Below are positions 23,600 to 33,428 of a stretch of DNA of 64,000 nt, one piece after another. The stretch is from positions 1 through 64,000 of the forward strand of contig NZ_FNZR01000004.1 in NCBI RefSeq assembly GCF_900109365.1, written 5' to 3'. The stretch comes from Parapedobacter koreensis (GTDB taxonomy: Bacteria; Bacteroidota; Bacteroidia; Sphingobacteriales; Sphingobacteriaceae). Numbering within the stretch: the stretch's first letter is position 1; each line of letters begins with the position of its first letter. The translations under genes and the position numbers were made by a program. Below the pieces are notes generated by a model. The model was not told the DNA's origin, did no database searches, and saw only the letters and a program-made list of their open reading frames with translations.

Positions 23600-25303
23600 C
23601 TACTTTTTCGAATACTCCAGTTCCTTCAGCGAATTGCTGTGTTTTAACACGTATCGCATGCGCTCCCGCTGGTCATAGGTGAAATTCATTGCTGCTTGCC
23701 CGGTTTCATTCGAATACCCCATAAAATTATCCAAGATGGTCCATCCCAGGTTGTCGTCACAAGGTTCAATAGGATCGCTTTCGTAAACGTAGGAGTACGT
23801 ATCAGGGCAATAGTCGTTCGTCAGGCAATCGTCTTCAGAAAATGTATGCAGTAAACCGAGATAGTGGCCCATCTCATGTCCCAAGGTGGTACCCATGTGA
23901 TTAGCGACATCCACATATCTCAATATGATTCGGTTTGTTGCATTAGTACCTGTACTTAGTCCTGATAGTTCGTTTGAGCGACCGGTCAATGGCAAATCCG
24001 CCCAACTGGCATTCCGTATCCCGCGCCAATTGGTATTGCCGACCACATGGATGTTTATGTATTCGCTAAGGTCCCAATTAACCGCGGCAGCCATGTTATC
24101 AGCTTCGCTTGTGCCGATCACCCCGTCATTGGCCCTGTCAAACGTCCCTCCGTCGTCAAACTGGCTTCCGTCCAGTCGATGGATGCCAGCTTCTGCCAAT
24201 GGCTTGTTACCCGGCCCAACTGTAGCCAAACGAAAACGGATGCGTGTATCTACCGCATTCGGATTGGCCGTAGACCGCTGTCCGAAATAGGCGTTGAGCG
24301 TATCTACCCATTGTTTAAAAAATTCGGGCGACAGATCGTATGGTCTGGTATTGCCCGACCATTGTTTGGCAACCAAATCTTCATACACATGAAACACCAC
24401 CGGAATCGTAATGACCGAATAGTTTTTTGGCTCACGGGCATTGATCAACAGCACTTCACTACTTACCGTGCCGATCTTAACCTGTACGTTGTATTGGCCG
24501 GGACTAACGGTTGAAAAACTGGCTGTTTCCAAGACCTGCTCCTGTTCGTTGATGTATACGTCGTAGCGAATATCCAGCTCTTTGTCTTGTTTATCATATA
24601 TAGCTACTGCCAGACGTGCCCGTGACTTTCCATCGGCGATTATTGCCCGTGTATCACTCACGAGTCCGATTCGCCCGATTGCTTCACGGGCTTCCACCGC
24701 ACGGATGGTCACTGGGTCGCTTACCACGTCCATCACCCTTGCCGTGATGGTATAATTGCCGGGCTGATCTGCCTCGAAAATCGTTGAATCAAGCAGGGTG
24801 TCTCCGGCGTACAGGTTGATGGGAATATCCTCGGTTAGTTCACGGCCAGCACTGTCCAATAGCGTGACGTTAAACACCGCGTGGTTATATCCCCCCGCGA
24901 TGACTACCGCAACGTCTGTGGCGACGCTGATATGGGCCACTTTATGGCTAATGTCCAGGGCATTCAGCTCCACGGCGTCGCTGGTCATATTGCCCGATTT
25001 GGCCGTAAACGTATATCGGCCAGCTTGCGCAGTGCTGAAATTGCGCCCATTGAAAACGGTTCCATCAATAAAGACAGTCACGGAAGCCCCGCGCACAGGT
25101 TCGTCGGCACGATTGAATGCCTCGACATTGATGGTGGTGGTATCCTTTCCATCGGCAAATAACGTGGTTTTACTCAGCTGTAGCACCACCTTTGTGACCG
25201 TAGTATCTTGACCAGGCAATCCCGTATCTTTTTTACAGGAGATTGCTAGTAGTAGGAATATATAAACAAGTCTTGAAAAACCCGATAGAAAGTGGCCATG
25301 CAT
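23600..25303 (-). CDS. Secreted M43-type zinc metalloprotease lipoprotein with Ig-like repeats
   Basis: The start at 25303 yields 567 residues with a lipoprotein signal (Y-I-F-L-L-L-A-I-S-C). Three repeated invasin/Ig-like domains follow (about 35-310). Each has a T-I-x-A/V-E-A or L-A-V-A-I-Y type strand and an exposed D-G-K or D-G-T loop. The C-terminal third is a pappalysin-type (M43) protease with H-E-M-G-H-Y-L-G-L-L-H near residue 475, whose third His is the zinc ligand of the H-E-x2-H-x2-G-x2-H motif. A later M-G-Y-S segment suggests the Met-turn. It is expected on the cell surface. It is convergent with the signalling locus and sits just downstream of the next lipoprotein. Confidence 0.85.
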   Translation of the reverse strand: MHGHFLSGFSRLVYIFLLLAISCKKDTGLPGQDTTVTKVVLQLSKTTLFADGKDTTTINVEAFNRADEPVRGASVTVFIDGTVFNGRNFSTAQAGRYTFTAKSGNMTSDAVELNALDISHKVAHISVATDVAVVIAGGYNHAVFNVTLLDSAGRELTEDIPINLYAGDTLLDSTIFEADQPGNYTITARVMDVVSDPVTIRAVEAREAIGRIGLVSDTRAIIADGKSRARLAVAIYDKQDKELDIRYDVYINEQEQVLETASFSTVSPGQYNVQVKIGTVSSEVLLINAREPKNYSVITIPVVFHVYEDLVAKQWSGNTRPYDLSPEFFKQWVDTLNAYFGQRSTANPNAVDTRIRFRLATVGPGNKPLAEAGIHRLDGSQFDDGGTFDRANDGVIGTSEADNMAAAVNWDLSEYINIHVVGNTNWRGIRNASWADLPLTGRSNELSGLSTGTNATNRIILRYVDVANHMGTTLGHEMGHYLGLLHTFSEDDCLTNDYCPDTYSYVYESDPIEPCDDNLGWTILDNFMGYSNETGQAAMNFTYDQRERMRYVLKHSNSLKELEYSKK

Positions 25304-25344
25304 TGGAGATAACGTGTTGATATTATTCAATTGTCCTTTAGATA

Positions 25345-27153
25345 TTATCGAATCATAAAAACATAAGCTAAGACGTATTCATCTTCTGAGGTTCCGGGAA
25401 TCCCTACAACCAAGCTTGTGGGCAAAGCGGTAAATACATAGAGCGGTACACTGCTGACCGTTATTTCGGGATTAGAAAAACCATACAATGTAATGGTTGA
25501 CGGATCCGTTAACATCCACAATCCGCTTGTTTCCAACAAAGCCCAATTACCCACGAAGCGGGAATCTGAAGTGACGGAAAAAAATTCACCGGGAAGCGAT
25601 TGTTGGATATATTGCCCCGACCGCATCTGAAAGGTGGTACTGGTGATGCGCCAGGATCCATAAATGTTTTCGATGGTTATTGGATCATTGGTCATGCCCT
25701 CCTCAACTTCATCCTCCTTTTCCTCCGGCACATAGGTCAACCGGATATCAGTGGAAATTGTATTATCCAACGCTTCCTGGTCATATTCAATTGTGACATT
25801 CAGCGTGGTGACCTGATCGATATTTCCCGATGGATTGCTGGCCGAAAACACCAAACCTGCCGCCGTGTTTTCTAGCTTGATTTGGATATTGGGATTATCC
25901 ACATTGGTGATTTTCAGCGTTTCCGTGCCCTCGAATACTGTTTCCTTGACGGATGGCGCTTTGTTGTACGTAGAGACATAAGGGGTGTAAATACCCTTTA
26001 AGTCGAATATCCCGTCAAAAACCGAAACAAGTTTATCCAGGCTTCCTTTTAGCTTAAGGCTTAGACGCTCCAACGTGCCATCACCGGCCACCACATTTCG
26101 GATTGCTACGGGAAATTCCGAAACATTTTCCCTTGCAACCGTCACCTGATTACGGATGAATTGCCGGATCGATGGTTTGTTCTCATATACATAAAACGGA
26201 TCGTCGCCGTATTGTTCGATTTCTTTTGCCCGTAGGGGGTATTCAGCGATATAGTGATTATAGATGGCTGCCTTACGCTCACATTCCTTTTCAATGACTA
26301 AACCACCCACGATTATCGCGGCAGCCGTGCCACCGGTCATCCCAAGGGCTACCCAACCTGTCGATGCTGCTACGATGGCTGCAAACTTCGCGGTAGCAGC
26401 AGCTTCATTGTAGGTAGTGGCTTTCCAGATGTATTCCACCAAATCATTTGGAAGCCCATCCGTTCCTGTGACGTTTGCGGCAAATGGGATAGCAGACCTG
26501 TCGGGCGATACGTGGTTGGCTGCCGAACGTACTTGCATCGAAAGCGGCACCGCTTGCTTGTAGTCGACAAGGGGATGCACAGATGCCATCGACGCATACC
26601 TGTCCGTTTGTCTTTGCAAAAAACGGAAATGATAGGCTACCAGTTGCAGTTCTTCATCAGCAAGCCTATCCACCAATAGCGACAAGCTGTTTATCAATGC
26701 CAGATCGTTTGCATACCTGCTTTCCGGAATGATCTGCTCGAAATCCTCGGCTTCGACTTCAGCAAGTGCCCGGGTGCAGTTGGTCAGGTACTCATCCACG
26801 ACCATTGCGGGATTTTGGATCGGTTGATAATCACCCACTGTAAGTTCAGGTGATGTTTCCGCACCCCATTCACGGAGGCTCAACCGATAGCTGCCCGGTT
26901 CCATGATAGGCATCAAAAAGGCATAAAGAGACGTGTCCACGTTAATCAGCTGAACAGCTGTGCCATTGATGTTGGTTTGAATAGCATCGTGCTTTGCCTC
27001 CCCGCTCACCGATACAAAAACGATTTCGCCCGGCGTTACTACATGCTGATAAACGGAGAAAACCAAAGGAGGCTTCGTGATGTCATCTTTGCACGCAGCC
27101 GGTGCAAAGACCACGATCAAAATCAAGGCAAAAGCTTTCGTAAATTTAAACAT
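25345..27153 (-). CDS. Large uncharacterised lipoprotein with an internal hydrophobic segment
   Basis: The 602-residue protein has a lipoprotein signal ending F-A-P-A-A-C. An IPT/TIG- or Ig-like domain follows (about 30-110), then a helical region. Near residues 245-290 lies a Gly/Ala-rich hydrophobic stretch (G-M-T-G-G-T-A-A-A-I-I-V-G-G-L-V-I). The C-terminal 200 residues are beta-rich and acidic. I do not recognise the family. It lies 41 bases upstream of the protease start and 17 bases after the barrel gene, so the three probably form one operon. The glycine-zipper-like segment would be odd for a passive surface lipoprotein and might insert in membranes. Confidence 0.65.
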   Translation of the reverse strand: MFKFTKAFALILIVVFAPAACKDDITKPPLVFSVYQHVVTPGEIVFVSVSGEAKHDAIQTNINGTAVQLINVDTSLYAFLMPIMEPGSYRLSLREWGAETSPELTVGDYQPIQNPAMVVDEYLTNCTRALAEVEAEDFEQIIPESRYANDLALINSLSLLVDRLADEELQLVAYHFRFLQRQTDRYASMASVHPLVDYKQAVPLSMQVRSAANHVSPDRSAIPFAANVTGTDGLPNDLVEYIWKATTYNEAAATAKFAAIVAASTGWVALGMTGGTAAAIIVGGLVIEKECERKAAIYNHYIAEYPLRAKEIEQYGDDPFYVYENKPSIRQFIRNQVTVARENVSEFPVAIRNVVAGDGTLERLSLKLKGSLDKLVSVFDGIFDLKGIYTPYVSTYNKAPSVKETVFEGTETLKITNVDNPNIQIKLENTAAGLVFSASNPSGNIDQVTTLNVTIEYDQEALDNTISTDIRLTYVPEEKEDEVEEGMTNDPITIENIYGSWRITSTTFQMRSGQYIQQSLPGEFFSVTSDSRFVGNWALLETSGLWMLTDPSTITLYGFSNPEITVSSVPLYVFTALPTSLVVGIPGTSEDEYVLAYVFMIR

Positions 27154-27170
27154 ATTGGTCTCTTACTTCT

Positions 27171-27932
27171 TCAAAAACTAAGACTCAGCATGACGGCCGT
27201 GGAACGTATGGGAAACCCGTCCATGCCATTTCCTTCATCCGATTCATAGCGCATCCGGATTTTACCGGGCAGGTGGCTGAATGCCAATCCCCATCCCTTC
27301 CTACGGAACGTAAGGCCAAAACTGGGCACGATACCTCTCCCTAAATAGTTCATGAAATGAGAAAAACGGGAGTCATCACCTTCCTCGTCATAGACCGGTG
27401 AATAGTTTAAATAGCGGTATGCCGCCGTACCTTCACCTTCTACGTAGTCCAGATCGTATAAACTGATCATCCCCATTACCCGGACGTGAATATCCACGAT
27501 GAACAATTCCCATGGGTTTATGGATAGGACTGGCCCCACACCCATCCCAGTCAGCATGATCAATCCGTCGTACTCGGGATCTGTCGAACCATCGGGATTA
27601 CGTGTCCGGTAATATCCATTCCAGTCGTATTTGTTTAGCCCTTCGAAAAAATTCCACTCCAATCCCACTTTCATAGGCACAAAGCTGGTCAGACTTTCTT
27701 GATGCAGGTAAAACTGTCTCCCTGCTTCAAGGGTAAAACCCAAACCAGCGCCGAAGTTTCCATTCCGGGCATTTTCGAGTGGCGTCAGGTCGGGCGAAAG
27801 CGTCCTGCCGATCCAGCCAATACCCAAACGGCCATAACCATATTTTTTGATATTATCGATATCCTGGGCATGGATGACTGCCGATGACAATACCCATACT
27901 ATAATTACGAAATATGCTGCCTTATTTTTCAT
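27171..27932 (-). CDS. Outer-membrane beta-barrel protein
   Basis: The ATG at 27932 gives a signal peptide (Y-F-V-I-I-V-W-V-L-S-S-A-V-I-H-A) and 253 residues. Alternating aromatic/hydrophobic strands (G-A-G-L-G-F-T-L-E-A-G, P-M-K-V-G-L-E-W-N-F, W-G-L-A-F-S-H-L) end with a C-terminal phenylalanine (V-M-L-S-L-S-F), the usual barrel signature. It is the first gene of the lipoprotein/protease operon. Function unknown. It could be a channel or scaffold for the two surface lipoproteins that follow. Confidence 0.7.
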   Translation of the reverse strand: MKNKAAYFVIIVWVLSSAVIHAQDIDNIKKYGYGRLGIGWIGRTLSPDLTPLENARNGNFGAGLGFTLEAGRQFYLHQESLTSFVPMKVGLEWNFFEGLNKYDWNGYYRTRNPDGSTDPEYDGLIMLTGMGVGPVLSINPWELFIVDIHVRVMGMISLYDLDYVEGEGTAAYRYLNYSPVYDEEGDDSRFSHFMNYLGRGIVPSFGLTFRRKGWGLAFSHLPGKIRMRYESDEGNGMDGFPIRSTAVMLSLSF

Positions 27933-28097
27933 CTTTATATCGGGCAATCTTCTCAAATGGCGCCTGCAACCAATATATCCATGGCACGATTTGGTAATAT
28001 CCGGATGCCTGTTGCAAAAAAAGACGAATAGCACGATTCACGCTATAGCAATTTCTTGTCATTTTTTTTGCAGTGCTGGTTGGAAACATCTATTTTT

Positions 28098-28925
28098 ATG
28101 GAAATAAATACCAGAACGTCAGTTGTCATGGCAAAAAAACGGAAACAGCCAACTTGGTTGGAATATACCGGATCCATCGGCAAACGGAATTATCACTTAT
28201 CCGGTGATACCCTGGCTGAGGCCACACGCATCCTCAAGCCTATCGGCGCATTCGCATCCCATTTCATGCCGGCAATTTACCTGCTGGACTATACCACTGG
28301 CACTTACCTGAGCGTTACCCAAAACAGTGAAGTCATCTTTGGTATTCATCCAGACGAATTTTTGGAAGGCGGTTTAGCATGCACCATTCCCCGGTACCGG
28401 CCGGATCACCTGATGCTGTTGAATGAGGAGATTTTCCCGGACCGTGTGTCTTTTATCAGGAATATTCCCCCGGCGCAACACGCCAACTACATTTTTACTT
28501 ACAGCCTCCAGTTTAAAACCAGCGAAGGTTTCACACCGTTGGTACAACGGAGTTGTTTCCTCCAATCCGATGAAAACGGTACGCCGTTGTTGAGCTTGGG
28601 TATGATCATCCGAATGTCTGGGATAAACAATGACGAGCGGGTGGTTCAGACTGTCGAATACGTAGACCCATCAATTCTTAAGGCACCGGAATTGATCAGC
28701 ACCAAGAACTACTATACCCGTCCGTTGCCTGAGCTTTTCTCCAGAAGGGAAAGGGAGGTATTGCTTTGGATGGCCGAAGGGTTGACCAGTAAGGAAATCG
28801 CAGACAAGCTGTTCGTAAGCGAGCACACGATCATCAACCATCGCCGTCATATGCAGGAAAAATGCAATGTCAGTAATTCCACCGCCTTGGTCAGTTTCGC
28901 ACTGCGCAAGGGGATTATCACCTAA
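28098..28925 (+). CDS. LuxR-type transcriptional regulator with PAS-like N-terminus
   Basis: The product of the ATG at 28098 has 275 residues (an ATG at 28128 is an alternative). The first 190 residues look like a PAS-type sensory domain (I-Y-L-L-D-Y-T-T-G-T-Y-L-S-V-T-Q-N). The C-terminal 65 residues are a LuxR/GerE HTH: F-S-R-R-E-R-E-V-L-L-W-M-A-E-G, S-K-E-I-A-D-K-L-F-V-S and T-I-I-N-H-R-R-H-M. No receiver domain is present. It is divergent from the barrel/lipoprotein/protease operon, 165 bases apart, and is a likely regulator of it. Confidence 0.85.
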   Translation: MEINTRTSVVMAKKRKQPTWLEYTGSIGKRNYHLSGDTLAEATRILKPIGAFASHFMPAIYLLDYTTGTYLSVTQNSEVIFGIHPDEFLEGGLACTIPRYRPDHLMLLNEEIFPDRVSFIRNIPPAQHANYIFTYSLQFKTSEGFTPLVQRSCFLQSDENGTPLLSLGMIIRMSGINNDERVVQTVEYVDPSILKAPELISTKNYYTRPLPELFSRREREVLLWMAEGLTSKEIADKLFVSEHTIINHRRHMQEKCNVSNSTALVSFALRKGIIT

Positions 28926-28933
28926 TTGGTTGG

Positions 28934-29761
28934 TTATATATCAAAAACTTCAGCCGAAAATTCTACAATCCGTGCGTTTAACAGGTCAGGTTGATCGACG
29001 TTTATCAAGTGGCCGGCATCGGGCAACAGGATGATCTCATTTCGCCATAGCCGGGAAATTTTGCCATCAAGATAATTCGTATTGACCACACGCTCTTCCT
29101 TACCCATGCATATCAATATTGGTATGCCTACTGCATTGACAAAACCGATCTCATCGTTATATCGCTGTTCGGCCACCGACTGGCCTATTATCGAGCGAAA
29201 AGGAGCTATCACTTGGTTATAGGACTGCAGGTAGGTTTCCAGATCTTCCGGGCGTTCCGTGTAGTGCATTTCCCGGATGTACTGGCGGAGGTCGTTTTCG
29301 TCTGGCGTATCCGTGAAGATCACATGCGCATGACTGTCAGGCTGCAAAATGTCAGATACAGGAACCTCCGGCCCTATTAGGCAAGGCCCAAGAAAAATCA
29401 GCCCTTTGGGCCGCAATCCATCGATCAACGCCTCGGCAACAAAATTGGTTCCCAGTGAAATACTCACGATCAGGTATGGATACCCGTTTGCCAGTTTTTG
29501 TATAAAGCGGTCTACATATTTTCCCAATCCAATGGCATTGTAATCTGTGGCAGGGTGTGGCGAAGGTGACGAATGGCCATGGGCAGGTAAATCTAAGGCC
29601 ACGAGCCGATAAGTATTTAAACGCGGATCATCAAACTGCTTTTTCCAGGTCTGTGCATTCGCCGAATTGCCATGCACAAAGAAAATGGTCTGGTCAGCAT
29701 CGTCATTTTTAGTATAATAGGCCAGCTTGATGTTAGCTATCGTGATAAATTTGGGATTCAT
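28934..29761 (-). CDS. Alpha/beta hydrolase
   Basis: The 275-residue protein has the oxyanion motif F-V-H-G-N-S (28-33). The nucleophile elbow is S-I-S102-L-G (first position Ser rather than Gly), and the catalytic His is in D-A-G-H-L near residue 255. The acid is probably within I-C-M-G-K-E-E-R-V, where other family members carry Asp, so E rather than D may serve. Possible roles are esterase, lipase or ring-cleavage hydrolase. It is convergent with the LuxR gene, 8 bases away, and its upstream region (29762-30050) also feeds the histidine kinase. Confidence 0.8.
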   Translation of the reverse strand: MNPKFITIANIKLAYYTKNDDADQTIFFVHGNSANAQTWKKQFDDPRLNTYRLVALDLPAHGHSSPSPHPATDYNAIGLGKYVDRFIQKLANGYPYLIVSISLGTNFVAEALIDGLRPKGLIFLGPCLIGPEVPVSDILQPDSHAHVIFTDTPDENDLRQYIREMHYTERPEDLETYLQSYNQVIAPFRSIIGQSVAEQRYNDEIGFVNAVGIPILICMGKEERVVNTNYLDGKISRLWRNEIILLPDAGHLINVDQPDLLNARIVEFSAEVFDI

Positions 29762-29975
29762 ACGTTAAAGGTAGGAAAAATCCCACAGCAGCTTATAAAC
29801 TGCCGCCAACTTTTGCGTCCCATTTTTTCCTTGCGTCCCTAAGCCTGTGCACCCGCTGCCTGACCGCTCCAAGACTGCTGCGCGTGGTTAGCTTTTTTAC
29901 TGTAAATCCAAAACCGCTTCACGGCCATTGACTGGGCTAATGGAGATCGATAACGGCGAATCCATAAGCGGTCGG

Positions 29976-30006
29976 TTGAGTTAAACAAGCAAATTGTGTA
30001 TGTTTG
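29976..30006 (+). promoter_or_regulatory. Promoter of the TPR histidine kinase
   Basis: TTG (29976-29978), a 20-base spacer and TATGTTTG (29999-30006) match the Bacteroidota consensus TTG-N19-21-TAnnTTTG well. The expected start of transcription is near 30013, 38 bases before the TTG start codon. Confidence 0.7.
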
Positions 30007-30050
30007 CTGAAACAAACCATTATTAAAAAAATATAACGCCAAACGCTACC

Positions 30051-31997
30051 TTGACAACTCATCTTAAATTTATCGCTGTAGGCCTATTGTTTTTCTTAGC
30101 AAACAATTTAGCGGCAAACAGTCCAATGGATGGTAATGTTGGCTTTTTTTCGCTGAGCGATACAAGTGCAATAAATCAATTAAACCGCACTGCTGCAACG
30201 CTTGCCGATAGGCAGCAGTTTGATAGTGCCCATCGCTTGATTCAGCAGGCAATTGTGTTGTCCCAAGATGCAAATTATGCCTTGGGACGTACACAGGCGG
30301 AGAGCAATCTTGCACGAATCTATTACATGAAGGGCGACTATGTCCGGTCGCTGAAATTTGGGCTCAGTAGCCTGCATCTTGCCGAACAGCTGAATGATAA
30401 GGCCGAGATTGCCCATTGCAAGAACCTGGTGGGATTGGTGCATCTCGTCAGGGGAGCGCAGCAACTCGCCCTGCAAGAGTTCCTGTATGCAGCGGAATTG
30501 AACAAGACCGTAGGAAATGACCGGAGGCTGGCAGCAAATTATTTCAATGCGGGTTTGGCCTATTCCGAACTGGGACAGACCGAACGGGCGAAGGAAGAAT
30601 TTGTAAAGTCAAAGGACTTCTGTGAAGCAAGGGGCATATTGCATATCGCAGCCATGTCTACCAACAGGCTGGCTGAGGTCTACTTCAAGCAGGAGCAACT
30701 GGATTCGGCACTATTCTTCTACCGGTCCGTGCTGGAAAACAGGCGCTACCAGAGTGATTGGGAAAACAGCTTTGCCCATACCGGTATTGCGGCATGCTTA
30801 TATGGCAAAGGTCAGTACGGCGAATCCCTGCAACATGCGGAAAAAGGACTTGAACTGGCCGAAAAATTGCACACCAAATGGGATGCCAGGCAGGCGTTGA
30901 CCATAGGCTATCGTTCGTCAGAAGCATTGGGCGACTATAAACGGGCATTTTCCTATCTGCTCAGGCAGAAAGCGTATAGTGACAGCCTGCTGAATGAAGA
31001 CAAGAACTTGGCCCTGGACTCCCTGCACCTGGCCTACGAGCGTACCGTAAACGAATCCCTGAAAAAGGAAAACGAAATAGCTTTGCAGGAATTGAAGATC
31101 AGCAAATTGCTGGCAGGGATAGCCGGACTCTTCCTGCTTTTCTTCGTATCCGTTTCCATCCTTATCTACCGGAACGCGCGTCGCACAAAAACGCTGAATA
31201 CGGAACTTGCGGTGCAATCGGCATCCCTTGCTCACCAAAAACAACAGCTCAAGGAGCAGAACCAGGTCATCATGGAGCAAAACCAACGGCTGAACGAACT
31301 GAACGAGACCAAGGACTACCTGCTGTCCATTATCAGCCATGACGTAAGGGCCCCCTTCGCTTCCATCATCGGGATACTGGACATCTTGAGCAATTTGGAA
31401 CTTCCGGTTTCGGAAATCCGGAGGCTCCAGGAGGAGCTTTATGGACAGAGCTTTACCGCCTTGGCGATGGTAAACAACCTCCTTTATTGGGCACAGAGCC
31501 AGCAGAAGGGATTTTCCACCGATCTGGTTGAAATCAATCTTTCCCAAAAAGTTGAGGAGATCCTCGGCGTATTGGGCCGCCTTGCTGAAGACAAGCAAAT
31601 CGCCATCCTGCATGCCTCCCGTAAGAACGCTTTCATCCTGGCCGACGGTGACCAGGTGAATATCATCCTACAGAATATCCTCGGGAATGCCATCAAGTTT
31701 ACGCGGCCGGGCGGAACCATAAGGATTGGCTACCAGACGGACGAGCAGTCCGTATCCATCCGGATAATGGACGATGGTATCGGTATGTCCGAGGAAACGG
31801 TGCAGCAACTGCTTTCCGATGAGGAATCGCAGGTATCCACGGCGGGTACCGCCAATGAAAGCGGGGTAGGATTAGGCATGATGCTCGTCAAGCGTTTCAT
31901 CGACAAAAACGGCGCAACCCTGCATATCGAGAGCGGAAAAGAGCAGGGGTCAACCTTTACCGTCACCTTCAAGCGGGCATCAAATACCTATTTTTAG
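30051..31997 (+). CDS. TPR-containing membrane sensor histidine kinase
   Basis: The protein has 648 residues from a TTG start, which I choose because the signal sequence (about 6-22: I-A-V-G-L-L-F-F-L-A) begins directly after it. Periplasmic TPR repeats (about 35-325; A-I-V-L-S-Q-D-A-N-Y-A-L-G, G-L-V-H-L-V-R-G-A-Q-Q-L-A) precede a transmembrane helix near 350-372. A coiled coil, a HisKA domain with H430 in I-I-S-H-D-V-R-A-P-F, and an ATPase domain with N-I-L-G-N-A-I-K-F and G-V-G-L-G-M-M-L follow. No receiver or output domain is attached and no regulator gene lies adjacent, so its partner is elsewhere. Confidence 0.85.
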   Translation: MTTHLKFIAVGLLFFLANNLAANSPMDGNVGFFSLSDTSAINQLNRTAATLADRQQFDSAHRLIQQAIVLSQDANYALGRTQAESNLARIYYMKGDYVRSLKFGLSSLHLAEQLNDKAEIAHCKNLVGLVHLVRGAQQLALQEFLYAAELNKTVGNDRRLAANYFNAGLAYSELGQTERAKEEFVKSKDFCEARGILHIAAMSTNRLAEVYFKQEQLDSALFFYRSVLENRRYQSDWENSFAHTGIAACLYGKGQYGESLQHAEKGLELAEKLHTKWDARQALTIGYRSSEALGDYKRAFSYLLRQKAYSDSLLNEDKNLALDSLHLAYERTVNESLKKENEIALQELKISKLLAGIAGLFLLFFVSVSILIYRNARRTKTLNTELAVQSASLAHQKQQLKEQNQVIMEQNQRLNELNETKDYLLSIISHDVRAPFASIIGILDILSNLELPVSEIRRLQEELYGQSFTALAMVNNLLYWAQSQQKGFSTDLVEINLSQKVEEILGVLGRLAEDKQIAILHASRKNAFILADGDQVNIILQNILGNAIKFTRPGGTIRIGYQTDEQSVSIRIMDDGIGMSEETVQQLLSDEESQVSTAGTANESGVGLGMMLVKRFIDKNGATLHIESGKEQGSTFTVTFKRASNTYF

Positions 31998-32118
31998 GTA
32001 TTGCATGTCAACGGATATCTATGCATATTTACGTCGTAAGACCTACAACCATGGGCTGGAAAGCTAAACGCTATACCACCTAAGGGCTGTTTCCGGACGA
32101 AAATATCATCTACGATTT

Positions 32119-32514
32119 ATGAAAGTATCAATCTACAACGGAACCAAAAGGAAGCAACTATCGGATGCAAAGGGTGTCTACGACGGCAAATCCTATGAGA
32201 TACGCACCCCGTTGCTGCATGTCAAAATAGACTGGTCTGATGACTATGAAAACTTTATCGCAGGCATACGGATCATCATCGAAAACCTGGATTCGAACAA
32301 CTATAAATTTGTACCAGCGGACGGATCAGGGGAATTCCACTATGCCGATCAGTCGATTACGACGGAATGTGTAAAAAGCGAGAAGATAAAATTTGTGCCC
32401 TTCATCTTGGAAAAGCTGGCCAACACTCCAGCTGAGACCGGCGCCACGATTCGAATACGGGTGCATGAGGTAGGTGGAGACATGCTGTCGCCGGAGAAGC
32501 TGAGGCTTTTGTGA
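32119..32514 (+). CDS. Small protein of unknown function
   Basis: I do not recognise this 131-residue protein. It is soluble and beta-rich, with no signal peptide. Segments such as V-S-I-Y-N-G-T-K-R-K-Q-L, T-P-L-L-H-V-K-I-D-W-S-D-D-Y and R-I-R-V-H-E-V-G-G suggest an all-beta fold. It follows the sensor kinase by 121 bases on the same strand and is convergent with the glycosyltransferase. It ends at TGA at 32512-32514. Confidence 0.6.
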   Translation: MKVSIYNGTKRKQLSDAKGVYDGKSYEIRTPLLHVKIDWSDDYENFIAGIRIIIENLDSNNYKFVPADGSGEFHYADQSITTECVKSEKIKFVPFILEKLANTPAETGATIRIRVHEVGGDMLSPEKLRLL

Positions 32515-32528
32515 TGTCGGGCACAAGC

Positions 32529-33428
32529 TTAAATCCTTTCCATCAGAAGTGTATTTGGAACGCTTCGCCTATCCTCCATTTCTTGGGCAGCCCAAAGGGA
32601 GCCGTTCAGGCGTTTGTCGGCCCGTAATAGTTCTTTCGTCTTCAGCCGGATAAAATATTCGTAGATGGCCTGCAGCGTAGCATAGGTGAGGCCCGCCCTG
32701 CCATCCAAAATTGCCAGCCGGAAAAACACGATATACAACCACTTGATTAAGGGCCTGGCAGGGAGCTTGTAAAACAGCCCCTTTTGATGATACCGTTTTT
32801 CGGAGAAATCTTTGCTGAACAAGGCTTTTTTGATGGAAAACTTAATATTGCCATCGTGCTCTTCTATCCACCGCATCGCCTCCATGGTGGAATACCGATT
32901 GTGCTTTTTAAGCCAATGCCGCATCCCTTTCGAGAAGGGATAATGGTTAAAATAGGCCGGTAGCTCCCCCACTTCCCCGGCGATCTGGAGCACCTCATTC
33001 ACCTCCCGGTAGTAGTGCGCTTTATCTTTCCTCACCAGCCGGATGTAGTACGGTGTAATCTGCGCATGTTTCAGCCACCTTCTATTGTAAAAATCCCGCC
33101 GCCTAAGCCGGAATCCCGCAATGCGGTCATCAGCAGCTAAAACCGCTTCCCGCAAAATGGGGAACAGGCATTGGGGAGCCCTTTCATCCGCATCCAAGAT
33201 AAAAACCCATTCGTGTTTAAAAGGTAGTGCCAAACCTGCATTCCGCTGCGAAGCATAGCCATCGAATGCCCGTTGGGATACCCGGGCACCAGCTGCTCTG
33301 GCGATGTCGACGGTGTCGTCCGAACTGAATGAATCCAATACATGCACATCATCGCACCAGCTTACAGAAGATAGACAACCAGCGATGTCTTGCTCCTCGT
33401 TTTTCGTAAGTATCAATACTGATATCAT
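32529..33428 (-). CDS. Family 2 glycosyltransferase, WaaE/KdtX-like
   Basis: The 299-residue cytosolic GT-A enzyme begins with the typical I-L-T-K-N-E-E strand and shows W-C-D-D-V-H-V-L-D-S. Its metal-binding D79-x-D81 is in W-V-F-I-L-D-A-D-E-R. The overall pattern is that of WaaE-like glucosyltransferases of the LPS core or capsule. A second family member with the same signature sequence lies at 42596-43423. It stands apart from the main polysaccharide cluster, separated by an IS-like end and two acetyltransferases. Confidence 0.85.
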   Translation of the reverse strand: MISVLILTKNEEQDIAGCLSSVSWCDDVHVLDSFSSDDTVDIARAAGARVSQRAFDGYASQRNAGLALPFKHEWVFILDADERAPQCLFPILREAVLAADDRIAGFRLRRRDFYNRRWLKHAQITPYYIRLVRKDKAHYYREVNEVLQIAGEVGELPAYFNHYPFSKGMRHWLKKHNRYSTMEAMRWIEEHDGNIKFSIKKALFSKDFSEKRYHQKGLFYKLPARPLIKWLYIVFFRLAILDGRAGLTYATLQAIYEYFIRLKTKELLRADKRLNGSLWAAQEMEDRRSVPNTLLMERI

